A stretch of 64,000 nucleotides of DNA from Microbacterium sp. XT11 (GTDB taxonomy: Bacteria > Actinomycetota > Actinomycetes > Actinomycetales > Microbacteriaceae). The stretch covers positions 931,081 to 995,080 of the forward strand of contig NZ_CP013859.1 of assembly GCF_001513675.1 (NCBI RefSeq). The letters run 5' to 3'. Made by a program: the position numbers and the translations under genes. Below the pieces are notes generated by a model. The model was not told the origin of the DNA and made no database searches. It saw only the letters and a program-made list of their open reading frames with translations. Each line of letters starts with the position of its first letter. The first letter of the stretch is position 1. Below are positions 52,723 through 63,272 of this stretch, piece after piece.

Positions 52723-53718
52723 TCAGAGGGAGTCGCGCGGGGCCTCGATGGCGGCTCCGGCGGTGCCGTCCGTGTACGCGACCCGGATCGTCGGGTTCGA
52801 CAGTCCCAGGTCGACGAGCGATCTGCCCACGGTGGCCGTCGCGCGTCCTGCGGCGTCGAAGGTCACGGACCTGACGCTCCTGCCTCCGTAGGTGACGGAT
52901 GCCGTGGCACCGGGCTGACCGGTCAGCGACAGCGTGTAACTGCCGATGAGCTTGATGCCGAGGACCTCGACGAAGTCGCTTGTCAGCCCGGCGAAGCCGA
53001 GGGGTGCAGGGGCCGTCGCCGGATCGGTGGGCGCCGGGGTGCCGGGTGCCGGAGTGCCCGGCGCGGGAGTTCCGGGCGAGGGCGTACCGGGCGAGGGCGT
53101 ACCGGGTGCCGGAGTGCCCGGTGCGGGAGTTCCCGGCGCGGGGGTTCCGGGCGCCGGAGTGCCGGTGCCGGGCGCGGGGGTGCCGGGGTTCGTCGGCGCC
53201 GATGGTCCGGGGGTCGGTGCCGGCGTTTCGGGTGCGGGGGCGGTCGTGCCGGGCTCACCGGGGTGCGGGGCGGATGCTCCCGGCGTCGCCGGCTCGTCGC
53301 CGGTGCGTTCCTCCGGGTCGTCGGTCGAGGCCGCCGGCGGGCGCGACGCGTCGTGCACCCGCGTGTCGCCGGGGGAGCCGGGCGGGTCGGCGACGGGCCG
53401 CTCGCCCGAAGGGACCCGTGCGCCGGGTGTCGGGTCGACGCGGTCGGCGTACGTGGTGACGGGCTCTTGCGCGAGCGCGCCGGGGTCGGCTGTTCCGGAC
53501 GTGGCGATCCCGAACGCGATGAGGCCTCCGCCGACGAGGGCGGAGCCGAGAGCGAGGATCTTGCGTCCGCGCGACCATCCCGTCACCGCTGCGTGCACGC
53601 GGGCGACGGTGCCGGCCGCGGGAAGTGCGCCGGACCCGGCATCCGCCGTGGTCGCGCGCCGATCACCGGGCTCCGGTGCGCCGTGCTCCGGAGCGGGCCC
53701 CTCCTGCCCGTCGTGCAT
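52723..53718 (-). CDS. Membrane-anchored protein with (PGTPA)n linker
   Basis: A 331-residue protein: a 50-residue cytoplasmic lead, one membrane helix (ILALGSALVGGGLIAFGIA), an acidic Pro-rich region, about ten PGTPA/PGTPS repeats at about 185-245, and a small beta domain of about 85 residues at the end (SYTLSLTGQPGATASVTYGG). The repeats make a stiff wall-spanning stalk. Ligand unknown. Not part of the MoxR operon: 128 bases separate them. Confidence 0.75.
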   Translation of the reverse strand: MHDGQEGPAPEHGAPEPGDRRATTADAGSGALPAAGTVARVHAAVTGWSRGRKILALGSALVGGGLIAFGIATSGTADPGALAQEPVTTYADRVDPTPGARVPSGERPVADPPGSPGDTRVHDASRPPAASTDDPEERTGDEPATPGASAPHPGEPGTTAPAPETPAPTPGPSAPTNPGTPAPGTGTPAPGTPAPGTPAPGTPAPGTPSPGTPSPGTPAPGTPAPGTPAPTDPATAPAPLGFAGLTSDFVEVLGIKLIGSYTLSLTGQPGATASVTYGGRSVRSVTFDAAGRATATVGRSLVDLGLSNPTIRVAYTDGTAGAAIEAPRDSL

Positions 53719-53792
53719 CGCTGACCGCCGATCTGTTCCCCGCGTGCTGATCCGCGCGGGCGTGCGGCTAATATATCGGGATTCCCGGGTGC

Positions 53793-54503
53793 CTATGCCG
53801 GGATCCGATGTGGATCGCGCACTCCGCGCCGTCTGCCCGCCCACACGACGGCGGCCGCGACCCCGATGATCACCGCGGCGATCACGACGACGTAGACCGC
53901 GACGGTGCCATAGCTCGCGCCCGGCCGGTGAGGGTCGAGGAACGGATACGGATACCACCACGGGTCGCCCGTGGCTGGAGCGATCACCGTCCCCGCGCGC
54001 ACGAGCGTGTACACCACCCACGCGACCGGGAAGATCGCCGCGACGCCCACCGCACCCCAGCCGAGTGCCCTGCGCCTCGGCGCCAGCACGGCATCCGCGA
54101 GCATCACCAGCGGGATCACGACGTGCAGCACCTCGTTCGACCACGGCACCGTCGCGCCTTGCGGCAGCTCGATCCCGCGGAGCAGCACGTTGTAGACCAC
54201 GCCCGTGACGATCATGTAGGTGCTCGCGCACATCAGCAGCACGGCGAGCCATCGCGGCTCCGGCGTCTGCTCGTCCCGGGTGCGCAGAGCCCACACGGCG
54301 CCGGTCGCGAGTGCCACGGCGGCGATCACGTTCGACTCGATCGTGAAGAAGCTGAAGAAGTTCGCCACCACCGTCGGAATGTGCCCGCCCCAGGGTGTCT
54401 CGGATCGCAGGGCGATGTCGAGAGTGCGGATCAGCTGGGCGGCGATCGCCGCCACCGCCAGTGCGGATGCCGCCAGCCGTGCGTATGGCCACCAGGTCGT
54501 CAT
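53793..54503 (-). CDS. Pr6Pr-family membrane protein
   Basis: A 236-residue protein with six helices and the family hallmarks FFSFFTIESNVIAA and YNVLLRG, then WWYPYPFLDP. Function is not established for bacterial members; the family is related to FAR-17a/AIG1-like proteins. The gene is divergent from the GntR gene. Confidence 0.85.
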   Translation of the reverse strand: MTTWWPYARLAASALAVAAIAAQLIRTLDIALRSETPWGGHIPTVVANFFSFFTIESNVIAAVALATGAVWALRTRDEQTPEPRWLAVLLMCASTYMIVTGVVYNVLLRGIELPQGATVPWSNEVLHVVIPLVMLADAVLAPRRRALGWGAVGVAAIFPVAWVVYTLVRAGTVIAPATGDPWWYPYPFLDPHRPGASYGTVAVYVVVIAAVIIGVAAAVVWAGRRRGVRDPHRIPA

Positions 54504-54625
54504 CGGTCCTCCGACGCCACTGTATCGGGATGCCGGTCAGGGAACGTCAAGCGGGCCCGCGTATCATCGGCGGGCGCATCGCCTGGGGAGGCGAGTGCTC
54601 GATTCCGACTGGGGGAAGGCAACCG

Positions 54626-55300
54626 ATGACCGATCCGCAGGCCTCGCTGGGGAAGCGCCTCGCACCACTCACCATCGACGGCGCGCCGCTCGCCGAGAAG
54701 GTGTTCGACATCGTCGGCGACGCGATCGCGACCGGCGTGCTGCCACCGGGGGAGCGCGTGAACGACAAGGAGATCGCCTCGGCGCTCGGGGTCTCGCGAA
54801 CCCCGGTGCGAGAGGCCCTGCAGCGCCTCACCTGGGTGGGCCTCATCGAGACGGCGCCCAGCCGGTACACGCGCGTCACCGCCGTCACGGAGGAGGCGGT
54901 CGCCAGCACCCTGGAATACGCCGGAATGCAGGCATCCGTCGCCCTGCGGCTCGCGATGCGGCGCATGGACGCGGCGGAGCTCGACGGCGCCCTGGTGCTG
55001 CTCGACGAGATGATCGTGCAGGCGGAGGCGGGCGAGTCGCGTGCGCTGCTGCGCGCCTCGCAGGAGTTCCTCGGCTACCTCGTGGCACGCTCGGGCAACC
55101 CTGTGTTCATGCGGGTGATGAAGGAGGCCGACCTGCTCGTGTCGCGCAACCTCCGCCACCTGCGCCAGCTGCCCGAGTCGGCCAAGCTCCGTACCGACGC
55201 ATTCCGTCATCTGCGCGAGGCGATGCTCGCGGGCGATGCGGATGCCGCCGAGCACTGGTTCCGCGCACAGCACGGGGTCGGCGTCGACCTCGCGCTCTGA
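54626..55300 (+). CDS. GntR-family regulator (FadR/FCD type)
   Basis: A 224-residue repressor. The winged helix is clear (PPGERVNDKEIASALGVSRT, then PVREALQRL), and the helical FCD-type effector domain follows. I use the ATG at 54626, after GGGGGAAGG. Its target is unknown; purA follows 126 bases later on the same strand but is an unlikely target. Confidence 0.9.
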   Translation: MTDPQASLGKRLAPLTIDGAPLAEKVFDIVGDAIATGVLPPGERVNDKEIASALGVSRTPVREALQRLTWVGLIETAPSRYTRVTAVTEEAVASTLEYAGMQASVALRLAMRRMDAAELDGALVLLDEMIVQAEAGESRALLRASQEFLGYLVARSGNPVFMRVMKEADLLVSRNLRHLRQLPESAKLRTDAFRHLREAMLAGDADAAEHWFRAQHGVGVDLAL

Positions 55301-55426
55301 CTGCGGCGGCGCCCCCGGACGGGCGCTCCCGGACGGGCGCTGTCGGACCCTTCGATAGGATGGAGGCGCCCGACAAGGGCCAGCTCATCGGCCGGTGCAA
55401 ACCCGGCGAAAGCAAGGGGGTCTCCC

Positions 55427-56713
<1,287 letters not shown>

Positions 56714-56734
56714 GCCGCGACGCGGAGGAGAGAC

Positions 56735-57835
56735 ATGACGCGCTTCTGGCTCGGCGGCTATGGCCCGGCCATGGACGGAACCGCCGAGGGCATCGGCCTG
56801 CTCGCGGGCGAGCCCGGCGCGGAGACGGCGCTCTCCTACCGCGGCGCGGTCACGGACACGCCCTCGCCCTCGTGGCTCGCGCAGCATCCGGCCCTCGACG
56901 TCGTGTACGCGGCGCTGGAGGGCGATGCCGCGGTGCAGGCGTTCGCCCGCACGGGCGAGTCGGCGCTCACCCCGCTGGGCGACCCCGTCGAGGCGGGCCA
57001 GTACGTGTGCCATGTGGCCGTCGCTCCGAGCGGCGCGTACCTGATCGCCAGCTGCTACGGAGACGGCCGGGTGGTGCGCATCGGCATCGACGGCGCGGGG
57101 CGCCTGGTGCCGGATGCCGCGCACAAGGCCGCCGAGCTGCGCGCAGCGCTGCTGGGCGAGCCGCTGGAGGACACGGGAGCCCCCGCGGGCACAGCGGCTC
57201 CGGCATCCGACCCGTACGCCGGATCCGGTGACGACCGCGTCTCGCACGCGCACGCCGCCGCGTTCCTCCCGGACGGCCGCATCGCCACCACCGATCTCGG
57301 CTTCGACCTCGTGCGCTTCTGGCGGGCCTCGCCGTCCGGACTCGCCCTGGACCATGAGGTCGTGCTGCCGCTCGGCGTCGGTCCGCGGCACATGGTCGTG
57401 CACCCGAGCGGACACCTGCACGTCGTGACGGAGTACTCGTGCGAGGTGTTCACGCTCGCCTCGGGCCCTGACGGCACGTGGGGCGTCGTCTCGTCGGTGC
57501 CGGCGACGCCGATCGCCGAGGTCGGCACCGACTTCCCGGCCGAGCTCGCCCGCACGCGCGACGGCCAGTTCCTCTACACGGCCCTGCGCGGCAGCAACAC
57601 GATCGCCGCGCTGCGCGTTCGGGGAGCCGGGGAGAGCCTCGAACCCGTCGCCGTCGCCGAGTCGGGCGTCGACTGGCCGCGACACCACCTCGTGCACGAG
57701 GGCAAGCTGCTCGTGGCCGGACAGCGCTCCGACACGATCGCCCTGCTCGACCTCGACGAGCGCACGGGCGCACCGCTCGGCATCCGCCACCAGGCCCCGG
57801 TGCCCACGCCGACGCACTTCCTGCCCGTGCGCTGA
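56735..57835 (+). CDS. Lactonase-family beta-propeller protein
   Basis: A 366-residue seven-bladed propeller of the 6-phosphogluconolactonase-like family (YkgB-type). Typical blades end in phrases such as LDVVYAALEG, LIASCYGDG, GVGPRHMVVHPSGHLHVV and FLYTALRGSNTIAAL. Hydrolysis of a sugar lactone is likely; the substrate is not certain. It follows purA closely and may be cotranscribed. Confidence 0.88.
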   Translation: MTRFWLGGYGPAMDGTAEGIGLLAGEPGAETALSYRGAVTDTPSPSWLAQHPALDVVYAALEGDAAVQAFARTGESALTPLGDPVEAGQYVCHVAVAPSGAYLIASCYGDGRVVRIGIDGAGRLVPDAAHKAAELRAALLGEPLEDTGAPAGTAAPASDPYAGSGDDRVSHAHAAAFLPDGRIATTDLGFDLVRFWRASPSGLALDHEVVLPLGVGPRHMVVHPSGHLHVVTEYSCEVFTLASGPDGTWGVVSSVPATPIAEVGTDFPAELARTRDGQFLYTALRGSNTIAALRVRGAGESLEPVAVAESGVDWPRHHLVHEGKLLVAGQRSDTIALLDLDERTGAPLGIRHQAPVPTPTHFLPVR

Positions 57836-57838
57836 TCC

Positions 57839-57961
57839 GTGCGGCATCCGTCCGATCGTCTCCTGCTCGCGCAGGGCTCCGCCGAGCGCACGCATCTGCT
57901 GACCGTCGACCGCGTGCTGCTCGCGCTCGACGGGGCGGATGTCGTCGACGCCGGAGTCTGA
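57839..57961 (+). CDS. Possible 40-codon ORF or gene remnant
   Basis: A GTG-started frame reads on through RLLLAQGSAERTHLLTVDRV to a TGA at 57961. Codon use is like a real gene, yet there is no good RBS and no known family. It may be what is left of a longer gene after the lactonase gene. Confidence 0.25.
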   Translation: MRHPSDRLLLAQGSAERTHLLTVDRVLLALDGADVVDAGV

Positions 57962-58028
57962 ATCTCCCACCGCCGGGAACAACCCGCCCGTGACTCGACG
58001 TTGCTGATCAGCAAGACTGAAGGCGACG

Positions 58029-59462
58029 ATGGGAGCCGCGATGACCGACGAATACGACCTGATCGTGCTGGGCGGGGGTCCGGTCGGCGAGAACGTCGCC
58101 GACCGTGCCGTGCAGGGCGGGCTGACCGCGGTCATCGTGGAGAGCGAGCTGGTCGGCGGCGAGTGCTCCTACTGGGCGTGCATGCCATCGAAGGCGCTGC
58201 TGCGATCGGCCCAGGCGCTGCGGGCGGCCCAGCACGTCGAGGGTGCGGCTCAAGCGGTCACCGGACGCCTCGACGTGAGCGCCGTGTTCGCCCGCCGCGA
58301 CTCGTTCACGAGCAACTGGTCCGACGACGGTCAGGTGCGCTGGCTGGAGTCCGCAGGCATCGATCTCGTCCGCGGCCACGGTCGCCTCAGCGGCGAGCGT
58401 GAGGTGACGGTGACGGATGCCGACGGCGCGACGCGCGTGCTGAGGGCGCGGCACGCGGTGGCGATCAGCACGGGGTCTGATGCCGTGATCCCGCCGATCG
58501 AGGGACTGCGCGAGGCGAACCCGTGGACGAGCCGCGAAGCCACGAGCGCTCAGGAGCTCCCGGAGTCGCTGGCGGTGATCGGCGGCGGGGTCGTCGCCGT
58601 CGAGATGGCAACGGCCTACGCCGCCCTCGGCTCGACGGTGACGCTCATCGCGCGGAGCGGACTGCTCGGCGGCATGGAGCCGTTCGCCGGAGAAAGGGTG
58701 TCCGCAGGGCTGCGTGAACTCGGCGTCGACGTGCGCACCTCGACGGGAACGACCGCCGTGCGGCGCGACGACGACGGCGTGACGATCACGCTCGACGACG
58801 GTTCGACGGTGACGGCATCCGAGGTCCTCGCCGCGACGGGCCGGTCCCCGCGGAGCGACGACATCGGGCTGGAGACCGTCGGGCTCGAGCCGGGGCGCTG
58901 GATCGAGGTCGACGACACGCTGCGCGTCCCCGGCAGCGACTGGCTGTACGCGGTCGGCGACGTCAACGGGCGCGTGCTGCTGACGCACCAGGGCAAGTAC
59001 CAGGCGCGTGCGGCGGGCGACGTCATCGCTGCGCGGGCGAAGGGCGGCGAGATCGACGACGCGCCCTGGGGCAGGCACGTCGCGTCGGCCGACCACCGGG
59101 CGGTGCCGCAGGTGACGTTCTCGATCCCCGAGGTGGGGTCGGTCGGCCTCACGGAGAAGGCGGCGACGGATGCCGGGCTCGCGGTGCGATCGGTCGACTA
59201 CGACCTCGGCTGGGTGGCGGGCGCGAGCCTCTACGAGGACGGATTCGCGGGGCAGGCGCGGCTCGTCGTCGACACCGACCGCGAGGTCGTCGTCGGCGCG
59301 ACGTTCGTCGGACCCGAGGTCGCCGAGCTCGTGCAGGCGGCGACGATCGCCGTGGTCGGAGAGGTACCGCTCTCGCGGCTGTGGCACGCCGTGCCGTCCT
59401 ATCCGACCGTCAGCGAGATCTGGCTGCGGCTGCTCGAGGCGTACGGCCGGGACTCGGCCTGA
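58029..59462 (+). CDS. Pyridine nucleotide-disulfide oxidoreductase (flavoprotein)
   Basis: A 477-residue FAD enzyme. The FAD motif is VLGGGPVGENVA, the redox pair is CSYWAC (CxxxxC) before MPSK, the NAD(P) motif is VIGGGVVAVEMA, and the second FAD motif is LYAVGDVNG. At the C-terminal end lipoamide dehydrogenases have HPTxxE; here it reads YPTVSE, as in soluble transhydrogenase, so the catalytic His is missing. The substrate is unknown; NAD(P)H-linked reduction of a disulfide, quinone or metal is possible. ATG 58041 is an alternative start, four codons downstream. Confidence 0.88.
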   Translation: MGAAMTDEYDLIVLGGGPVGENVADRAVQGGLTAVIVESELVGGECSYWACMPSKALLRSAQALRAAQHVEGAAQAVTGRLDVSAVFARRDSFTSNWSDDGQVRWLESAGIDLVRGHGRLSGEREVTVTDADGATRVLRARHAVAISTGSDAVIPPIEGLREANPWTSREATSAQELPESLAVIGGGVVAVEMATAYAALGSTVTLIARSGLLGGMEPFAGERVSAGLRELGVDVRTSTGTTAVRRDDDGVTITLDDGSTVTASEVLAATGRSPRSDDIGLETVGLEPGRWIEVDDTLRVPGSDWLYAVGDVNGRVLLTHQGKYQARAAGDVIAARAKGGEIDDAPWGRHVASADHRAVPQVTFSIPEVGSVGLTEKAATDAGLAVRSVDYDLGWVAGASLYEDGFAGQARLVVDTDREVVVGATFVGPEVAELVQAATIAVVGEVPLSRLWHAVPSYPTVSEIWLRLLEAYGRDSA

Positions 59463-59518
59463 TCCGGCGAGACGACACGGCATCCGAGCCGGAGCGGCCG
59501 CACCGAAGGAGAACAGGA

Positions 59519-59614
59519 ATGTTTCCGACATTGACGGGCCGCGGCGCGACGTCGGCACCGATGTCGGCGACCTCTTATACGCTCGAACCCGAATCCGAGG
59601 AGGCAGGACCATGA
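59519..59614 (+). CDS. Possible 31-codon leader ORF before the DUF427 gene
   Basis: A strong AAGGAG stands seven bases before the ATG at 59519, and the TGA overlaps the start of the DUF427 gene (ATGA at 59611-59614). The peptide (MFPTLTGRGATSAPMSATSY and on) has no known motif. TTATAC at 59575-59580 could be a -10 element inside it, which would make the leader irrelevant to the downstream message. Confidence 0.35.
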   Translation: MFPTLTGRGATSAPMSATSYTLEPESEEAGP

Positions 59615-59913
59615 AGGCCGTACTCGCAGGAACCGTCATCGCCGAAGCCGACGAGAGCGATCTCATCCGCATCGAAGGCAACTGGTACTTCCCGCCGGCA
59701 TCCGTCACGCCCGGCGTGCTGATCGAGAGCCCCACGCCGTACACCTGCCCCTGGAAGGGCGAGTGCCAGTACTGGTCGGTGAAGACCGGAGACGAGGTGC
59801 ACGTCGATCAGGCCTGGTCGTACCCGCATCCCTATCCGAGCGCTTTCGACCGCGTGGGCAAGGACTTCTCGGGCTACGTCGCCTTCGCGCCGGGCGTCGA
59901 GGTGTCGCCCTGA
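59611..59913 (+). CDS. DUF427 protein
   Basis: A 100-residue single-domain protein with the family phrases YTCPWKGECQYWSV and YPHPYPSAFDRVGKDF. Function is not established. A GAGGAGG RBS precedes the ATG. It lies 19 bases before the ABC transporter genes. Confidence 0.9.
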   Translation: MKAVLAGTVIAEADESDLIRIEGNWYFPPASVTPGVLIESPTPYTCPWKGECQYWSVKTGDEVHVDQAWSYPHPYPSAFDRVGKDFSGYVAFAPGVEVSP

Positions 59914-59932
59914 GCGTCGACGGGAGCAGCCG

Positions 59933-60793
59933 ATGATCGAGTTCCGCAACGTCACCAAGCGCTTCCCCGACGGGACCCTCGCCGTCGACGACTTCAGCCT
60001 CGTGCTGCCCTCGCGCAAGACCACCGTGTTCGTCGGATCATCGGGCTGCGGCAAGACCACGCTGCTGCGCATGATCAACCGCATGGTCGAGCCGACGAGC
60101 GGCGAGGTCGAGATCGACGGCGAGAGCGTGCTGGGCGGAGATCCCGTGGCGCTGCGGCGTCGCATCGGCTACGTCATGCAGAACTCGGGGCTCATGCCGC
60201 ACTTCAGCGTGATCGACAACGTCGCGACGGTGCTGCGCCTCAACGGCGTCTCGCGCCGGGCCGCGCACGAGCGGGCTCGGGAGCTCCTCGACACCGTCGG
60301 CCTCGACCGCGGGCTCGCCGAGCGCTATCCCAGCCAGCTCTCCGGCGGTCAGCAGCAGCGGGTCGGGGTGGCACGCGGCCTCGCGGCCGACCCGAACATC
60401 CTGCTCATGGACGAGCCCTTCGGCGCCGTCGACCCCATCGTGCGCGCCGACCTGCAGCAGGAGACCATCCGGCTCCAGCGCGAGCTCGACAAGACGGTGG
60501 TGTTCGTGACGCACGACATCGACGAGGCGTTCCTGCTCGGCGACCAGGTCGTGATCCTCGACAAGGGCGCCCGCATCGTGCAGGTCGGCAGCCCCAGCGA
60601 GATCATCGAGAACCCCGCCGACGATTTCGTGGCCGCGTTCATCGGCGCCGATCGCGGACGCCGCGCGCTTCGCCTCAAGCAGACGCCACGCGGAATGGTG
60701 GTGGTCGACACCGAGGGGCGCACACAGGGTGCGATCGTGGGGTCGGATGCCGATGGCCTGACGGTCGCCGGCGGGACGACGGGACCGTCGTGA
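59933..60793 (+). CDS. Compatible-solute ABC transporter ATPase (OpuCA/YehX-like)
   Basis: A 286-residue ATPase. Walker A GSSGCGKTT (35-43), Q-loop YVMQNSG, signature LSGGQQQRV, Walker B ILLMDEP and the switch His in VFVTHDIDEA. The C-terminal CBS pair of OpuCA is missing; only about 40 residues follow the core, as in YehX-like members. The start of the first permease gene overlaps by four bases. The partner genes point to glycine betaine, choline or a related solute. Confidence 0.93.
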   Translation: MIEFRNVTKRFPDGTLAVDDFSLVLPSRKTTVFVGSSGCGKTTLLRMINRMVEPTSGEVEIDGESVLGGDPVALRRRIGYVMQNSGLMPHFSVIDNVATVLRLNGVSRRAAHERARELLDTVGLDRGLAERYPSQLSGGQQQRVGVARGLAADPNILLMDEPFGAVDPIVRADLQQETIRLQRELDKTVVFVTHDIDEAFLLGDQVVILDKGARIVQVGSPSEIIENPADDFVAAFIGADRGRRALRLKQTPRGMVVVDTEGRTQGAIVGSDADGLTVAGGTTGPS

Positions 60794-61467
60794 CCTGGGT
60801 CGCCGACAACTTCGGCATGATCCTCGGCCTCACGCTCGATCACCTGAGGCAGAGCGTCATCCCGATCGTGGTCGGATTCCTCATCTCGCTGCCGCTCGGC
60901 TGGGTGGCGTGGCGATACCGGCTCGTGCGCGGACCGATCGTCGCGGTGACCGGGCTGCTCTACACGATCCCCTCGCTCGCGCTCCTCATCCTGCTCCCGT
61001 CGCTGTTCGGCTACTCTGCCCGCACCGACTCGAACCTCGTCGTCGCGCTCACGATCTACGCGATCGCGATCCTCGTGCGCGCCGTCGCCGACGGTCTCGA
61101 CTCGGTCGATGACGACGTGCGGCAGGCGGCCACGGCCATGGGCTACGCGCCCTTGCGTCGCTTCTTCACGGTCGAGCTGCCGCTCGCCGGCCCGGTGATC
61201 CTCGCCGGTCTGCGCGTCACGGCCGTGAGCACCATCTCGCTCGCGACGGTCGGCATCCTCATCGGCGTGCAGAACCTCGGGTACCTCTTCACCGACGGGC
61301 TGCAGCGCCGCATCATCGCCGAGGTGCTGTCGGGCGTCGTCGCCGTCGTCGTCATCGCGCTGATCGTCGACCTGGTGCTGCTCCTCCTCGGGCGCGCGCT
61401 CATGCCTTGGACTCGTGCGGCGAGCACGTCAGCGCCCCGCATCGCGACGGTGAGGGCTGCCGCATGA
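60790..61467 (+). CDS. Compatible-solute ABC transporter permease (first)
   Basis: A 225-residue permease with about five or six helices. The loop that contacts the ATPase is DDVRQAATAMGYAPLRRFFT; the start is GTG. The next permease begins in its stop codon (ATGA). Confidence 0.92.
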   Translation: MTWVADNFGMILGLTLDHLRQSVIPIVVGFLISLPLGWVAWRYRLVRGPIVAVTGLLYTIPSLALLILLPSLFGYSARTDSNLVVALTIYAIAILVRAVADGLDSVDDDVRQAATAMGYAPLRRFFTVELPLAGPVILAGLRVTAVSTISLATVGILIGVQNLGYLFTDGLQRRIIAEVLSGVVAVVVIALIVDLVLLLLGRALMPWTRAASTSAPRIATVRAAA

Positions 61468-62180
61468 ACCTCTTCGCCGACGCACTCGCCTGGCTGTTCT
61501 TGCCCGAGCGGTGGCAGGGGGCGTACTCCCTGCCCGTGCTCTTCGGACAGCACATGCTCTACACGCTGATCTCGGTGCTCATCGCCGCCGTGATCGCCCT
61601 TCCGGCGGGATGGCTGATCGGCCACACCGGAAAGGGCCGTGAGATCGCGGTCGCCATCTCGGGCGCCGCGCGCGCCGTGCCGTCGTTCGGCCTCATGGTG
61701 CTGCTCGTGCTTCTGCTCGGTGTGCTGCACGTGCCCGAAGCCGCGATCATCACGTTCGTGCTGCTGGCGATCCCGTCGCTGCTGGCGGGCGCGTACACGG
61801 GGCTCGAAGCCATCGACCGCCGCGTGATCGATGCCGCGCGAGCCATGGGGATGACGGAGTGGCAGATCTTCACGAAGGTCGAGGTGCCGCTCGGGCTTCC
61901 GCTCCTCGTCGGAGGTCTCCGTTCCGCGCTGCTGCAGGTGATCGCGACCGTCACGATCGCCGCATACGTCAACCTCGGCGGATTGGGATGGCCGATCATC
62001 CAGGGCATCCCGCTGCGCAGGTTCGACCAGGTGCTCGGCGGTGCGATCCTCGTCGCCCTGCTCGCGCTGATCGTCGACCTCCTGCTCGCCGCGGCGCAGC
62101 ACGCCGCCGTCCCAGCCGGAGTGCGCACGCCGCGCCGCGTCCGCCGCCGGCCCGTCGTTCCCGCTCCGGCATCCGCCTGA
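61464..62180 (+). CDS. Compatible-solute ABC transporter permease (second)
   Basis: A 238-residue permease, paralogous to the one before it, with the coupling loop DAARAMGMTEWQIFTKVEVP. The pair forms the membrane channel. A repeat-rich gap of 168 bases parts it from the binding protein gene. Confidence 0.92.
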   Translation: MNLFADALAWLFLPERWQGAYSLPVLFGQHMLYTLISVLIAAVIALPAGWLIGHTGKGREIAVAISGAARAVPSFGLMVLLVLLLGVLHVPEAAIITFVLLAIPSLLAGAYTGLEAIDRRVIDAARAMGMTEWQIFTKVEVPLGLPLLVGGLRSALLQVIATVTIAAYVNLGGLGWPIIQGIPLRRFDQVLGGAILVALLALIVDLLLAAAQHAAVPAGVRTPRRVRRRPVVPAPASA

Positions 62181-62266
62181 TCTGCCTCCTACCGTCTTCC
62201 GCCTCCCCCTCCGACCAACGCATCCGCCGCCGACCACAGCCCGCCACACCAGAGCCGTCACACCGA

Positions 62267-62336
62267 AGTCATCACAGAGAAGTCGCCACAGAGAACTCGC
62301 CACAGAGAAGTCGCCACAGAGAACTCGCCACAGAGA
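62267..62336 (+). repeat. Five 14-bp tandem repeats before the binding protein gene
   Basis: The unit AGTCGCCACAGAGA (alternating with ACTCGCCACAGAGA; first copy AGTCATCACAGAGA) is repeated five times without gaps and ends 12 bases before the start codon. The last unit runs into the RBS AGAGGA. Confidence 0.9.
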
Positions 62337-62348
62337 AGAGGAAATCCC

Positions 62349-63272
62349 ATGTTCACCGCACGAAAGTCACGTCTGGTCCTCGCCGCAGGCACGGCCGTCG
62401 CCGCTGCGCTGGTCCTCGCCGGCTGCGCGAGCAGCAATCCGCTCGACACCCCATCCGATTCCGGTTCCGACTCGGGAGGCGACGGCGACACCATCGTCAT
62501 CGGCTCGCAGGCCTACTACTCCAACGAGATCATCGCCGAGATCTACGCGCAGGCGCTCGAAGACGTCGGCTTCACGGTCGACCGGCAGTTCAGCATCGGC
62601 CAGCGCGACGCGTACATGCCCGATGTGGAGTCGGGGGCGATCGACCTGTTCCCGGAGTACACCGGCAACCTGCTGGAGTACCTCGACGACAGCGCGACCG
62701 CGACGAGCCCCGACGACGTCTACGCGGCGCTGAAGGACGCGCTGCCCGACGGCCTCACGGCGCTCGACTACGCCGAGGCCTCGGATCAGGACACATACAC
62801 GGTGCTCAAGAGCTTCGCCGACGAGCACGGTCTGAAGACGATCGGCGACCTGTCGAAGGTCACCACGCCCGTGACCATCGGTGCGGCGCCGGAGTTCGAG
62901 CAGCGCCCGTACGGGCCGGCCGCCGCGAAGGAGGTCTACGGCGTGGATCTCGCGTTCTCCGCGACGGGGCCGACCACGCTCGAGTCGCTGCTCGCCGGCG
63001 AGATCCAGGTGGCCGACATCTACTCGGCCGACCCGGCCTTCCAGACCGAGGGCATCGTGGCTCTCGAAGACCCCGAGAACATCATCCTCGCGTCGAACGT
63101 CGTCCCGATCGCATCGAGCGATGTCGCCGACGAGATCGCCGACGTCATCGACGGGATCAGCGCGAAGCTCACCACCGAGGAGCTCGTGGGTCTCAATGTG
63201 CAGAGCACGGTCGACCAGAAGTCTCCCGAGGAGATCGCCACGGGTTGGCTGAAGGACCAGGGGCTCGTCTGA
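62349..63272 (+). CDS. Compatible-solute-binding lipoprotein (OpuCC/OsmF-like)
   Basis: A 307-residue lipoprotein: signal peptide with lipobox LAGC (Cys 26), an acidic Gly/Ser spacer, and the OpuAC-type binding fold (VIGSQAYYSNEIIAEIYAQA, LFPEYTGNLLEYL). It captures the substrate outside and hands it to the two permeases. It is the last gene of the transporter set; translation starts just after the tandem repeats. Confidence 0.93.
   Translation: MFTARKSRLVLAAGTAVAAALVLAGCASSNPLDTPSDSGSDSGGDGDTIVIGSQAYYSNEIIAEIYAQALEDVGFTVDRQFSIGQRDAYMPDVESGAIDLFPEYTGNLLEYLDDSATATSPDDVYAALKDALPDGLTALDYAEASDQDTYTVLKSFADEHGLKTIGDLSKVTTPVTIGAAPEFEQRPYGPAAAKEVYGVDLAFSATGPTTLESLLAGEIQVADIYSADPAFQTEGIVALEDPENIILASNVVPIASSDVADEIADVIDGISAKLTTEELVGLNVQSTVDQKSPEEIATGWLKDQGLV

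Noticed and set aside
62267..62336. CRISPR array
   Set aside because: Units are contiguous 14-mers without spacers, and no cas gene is present.
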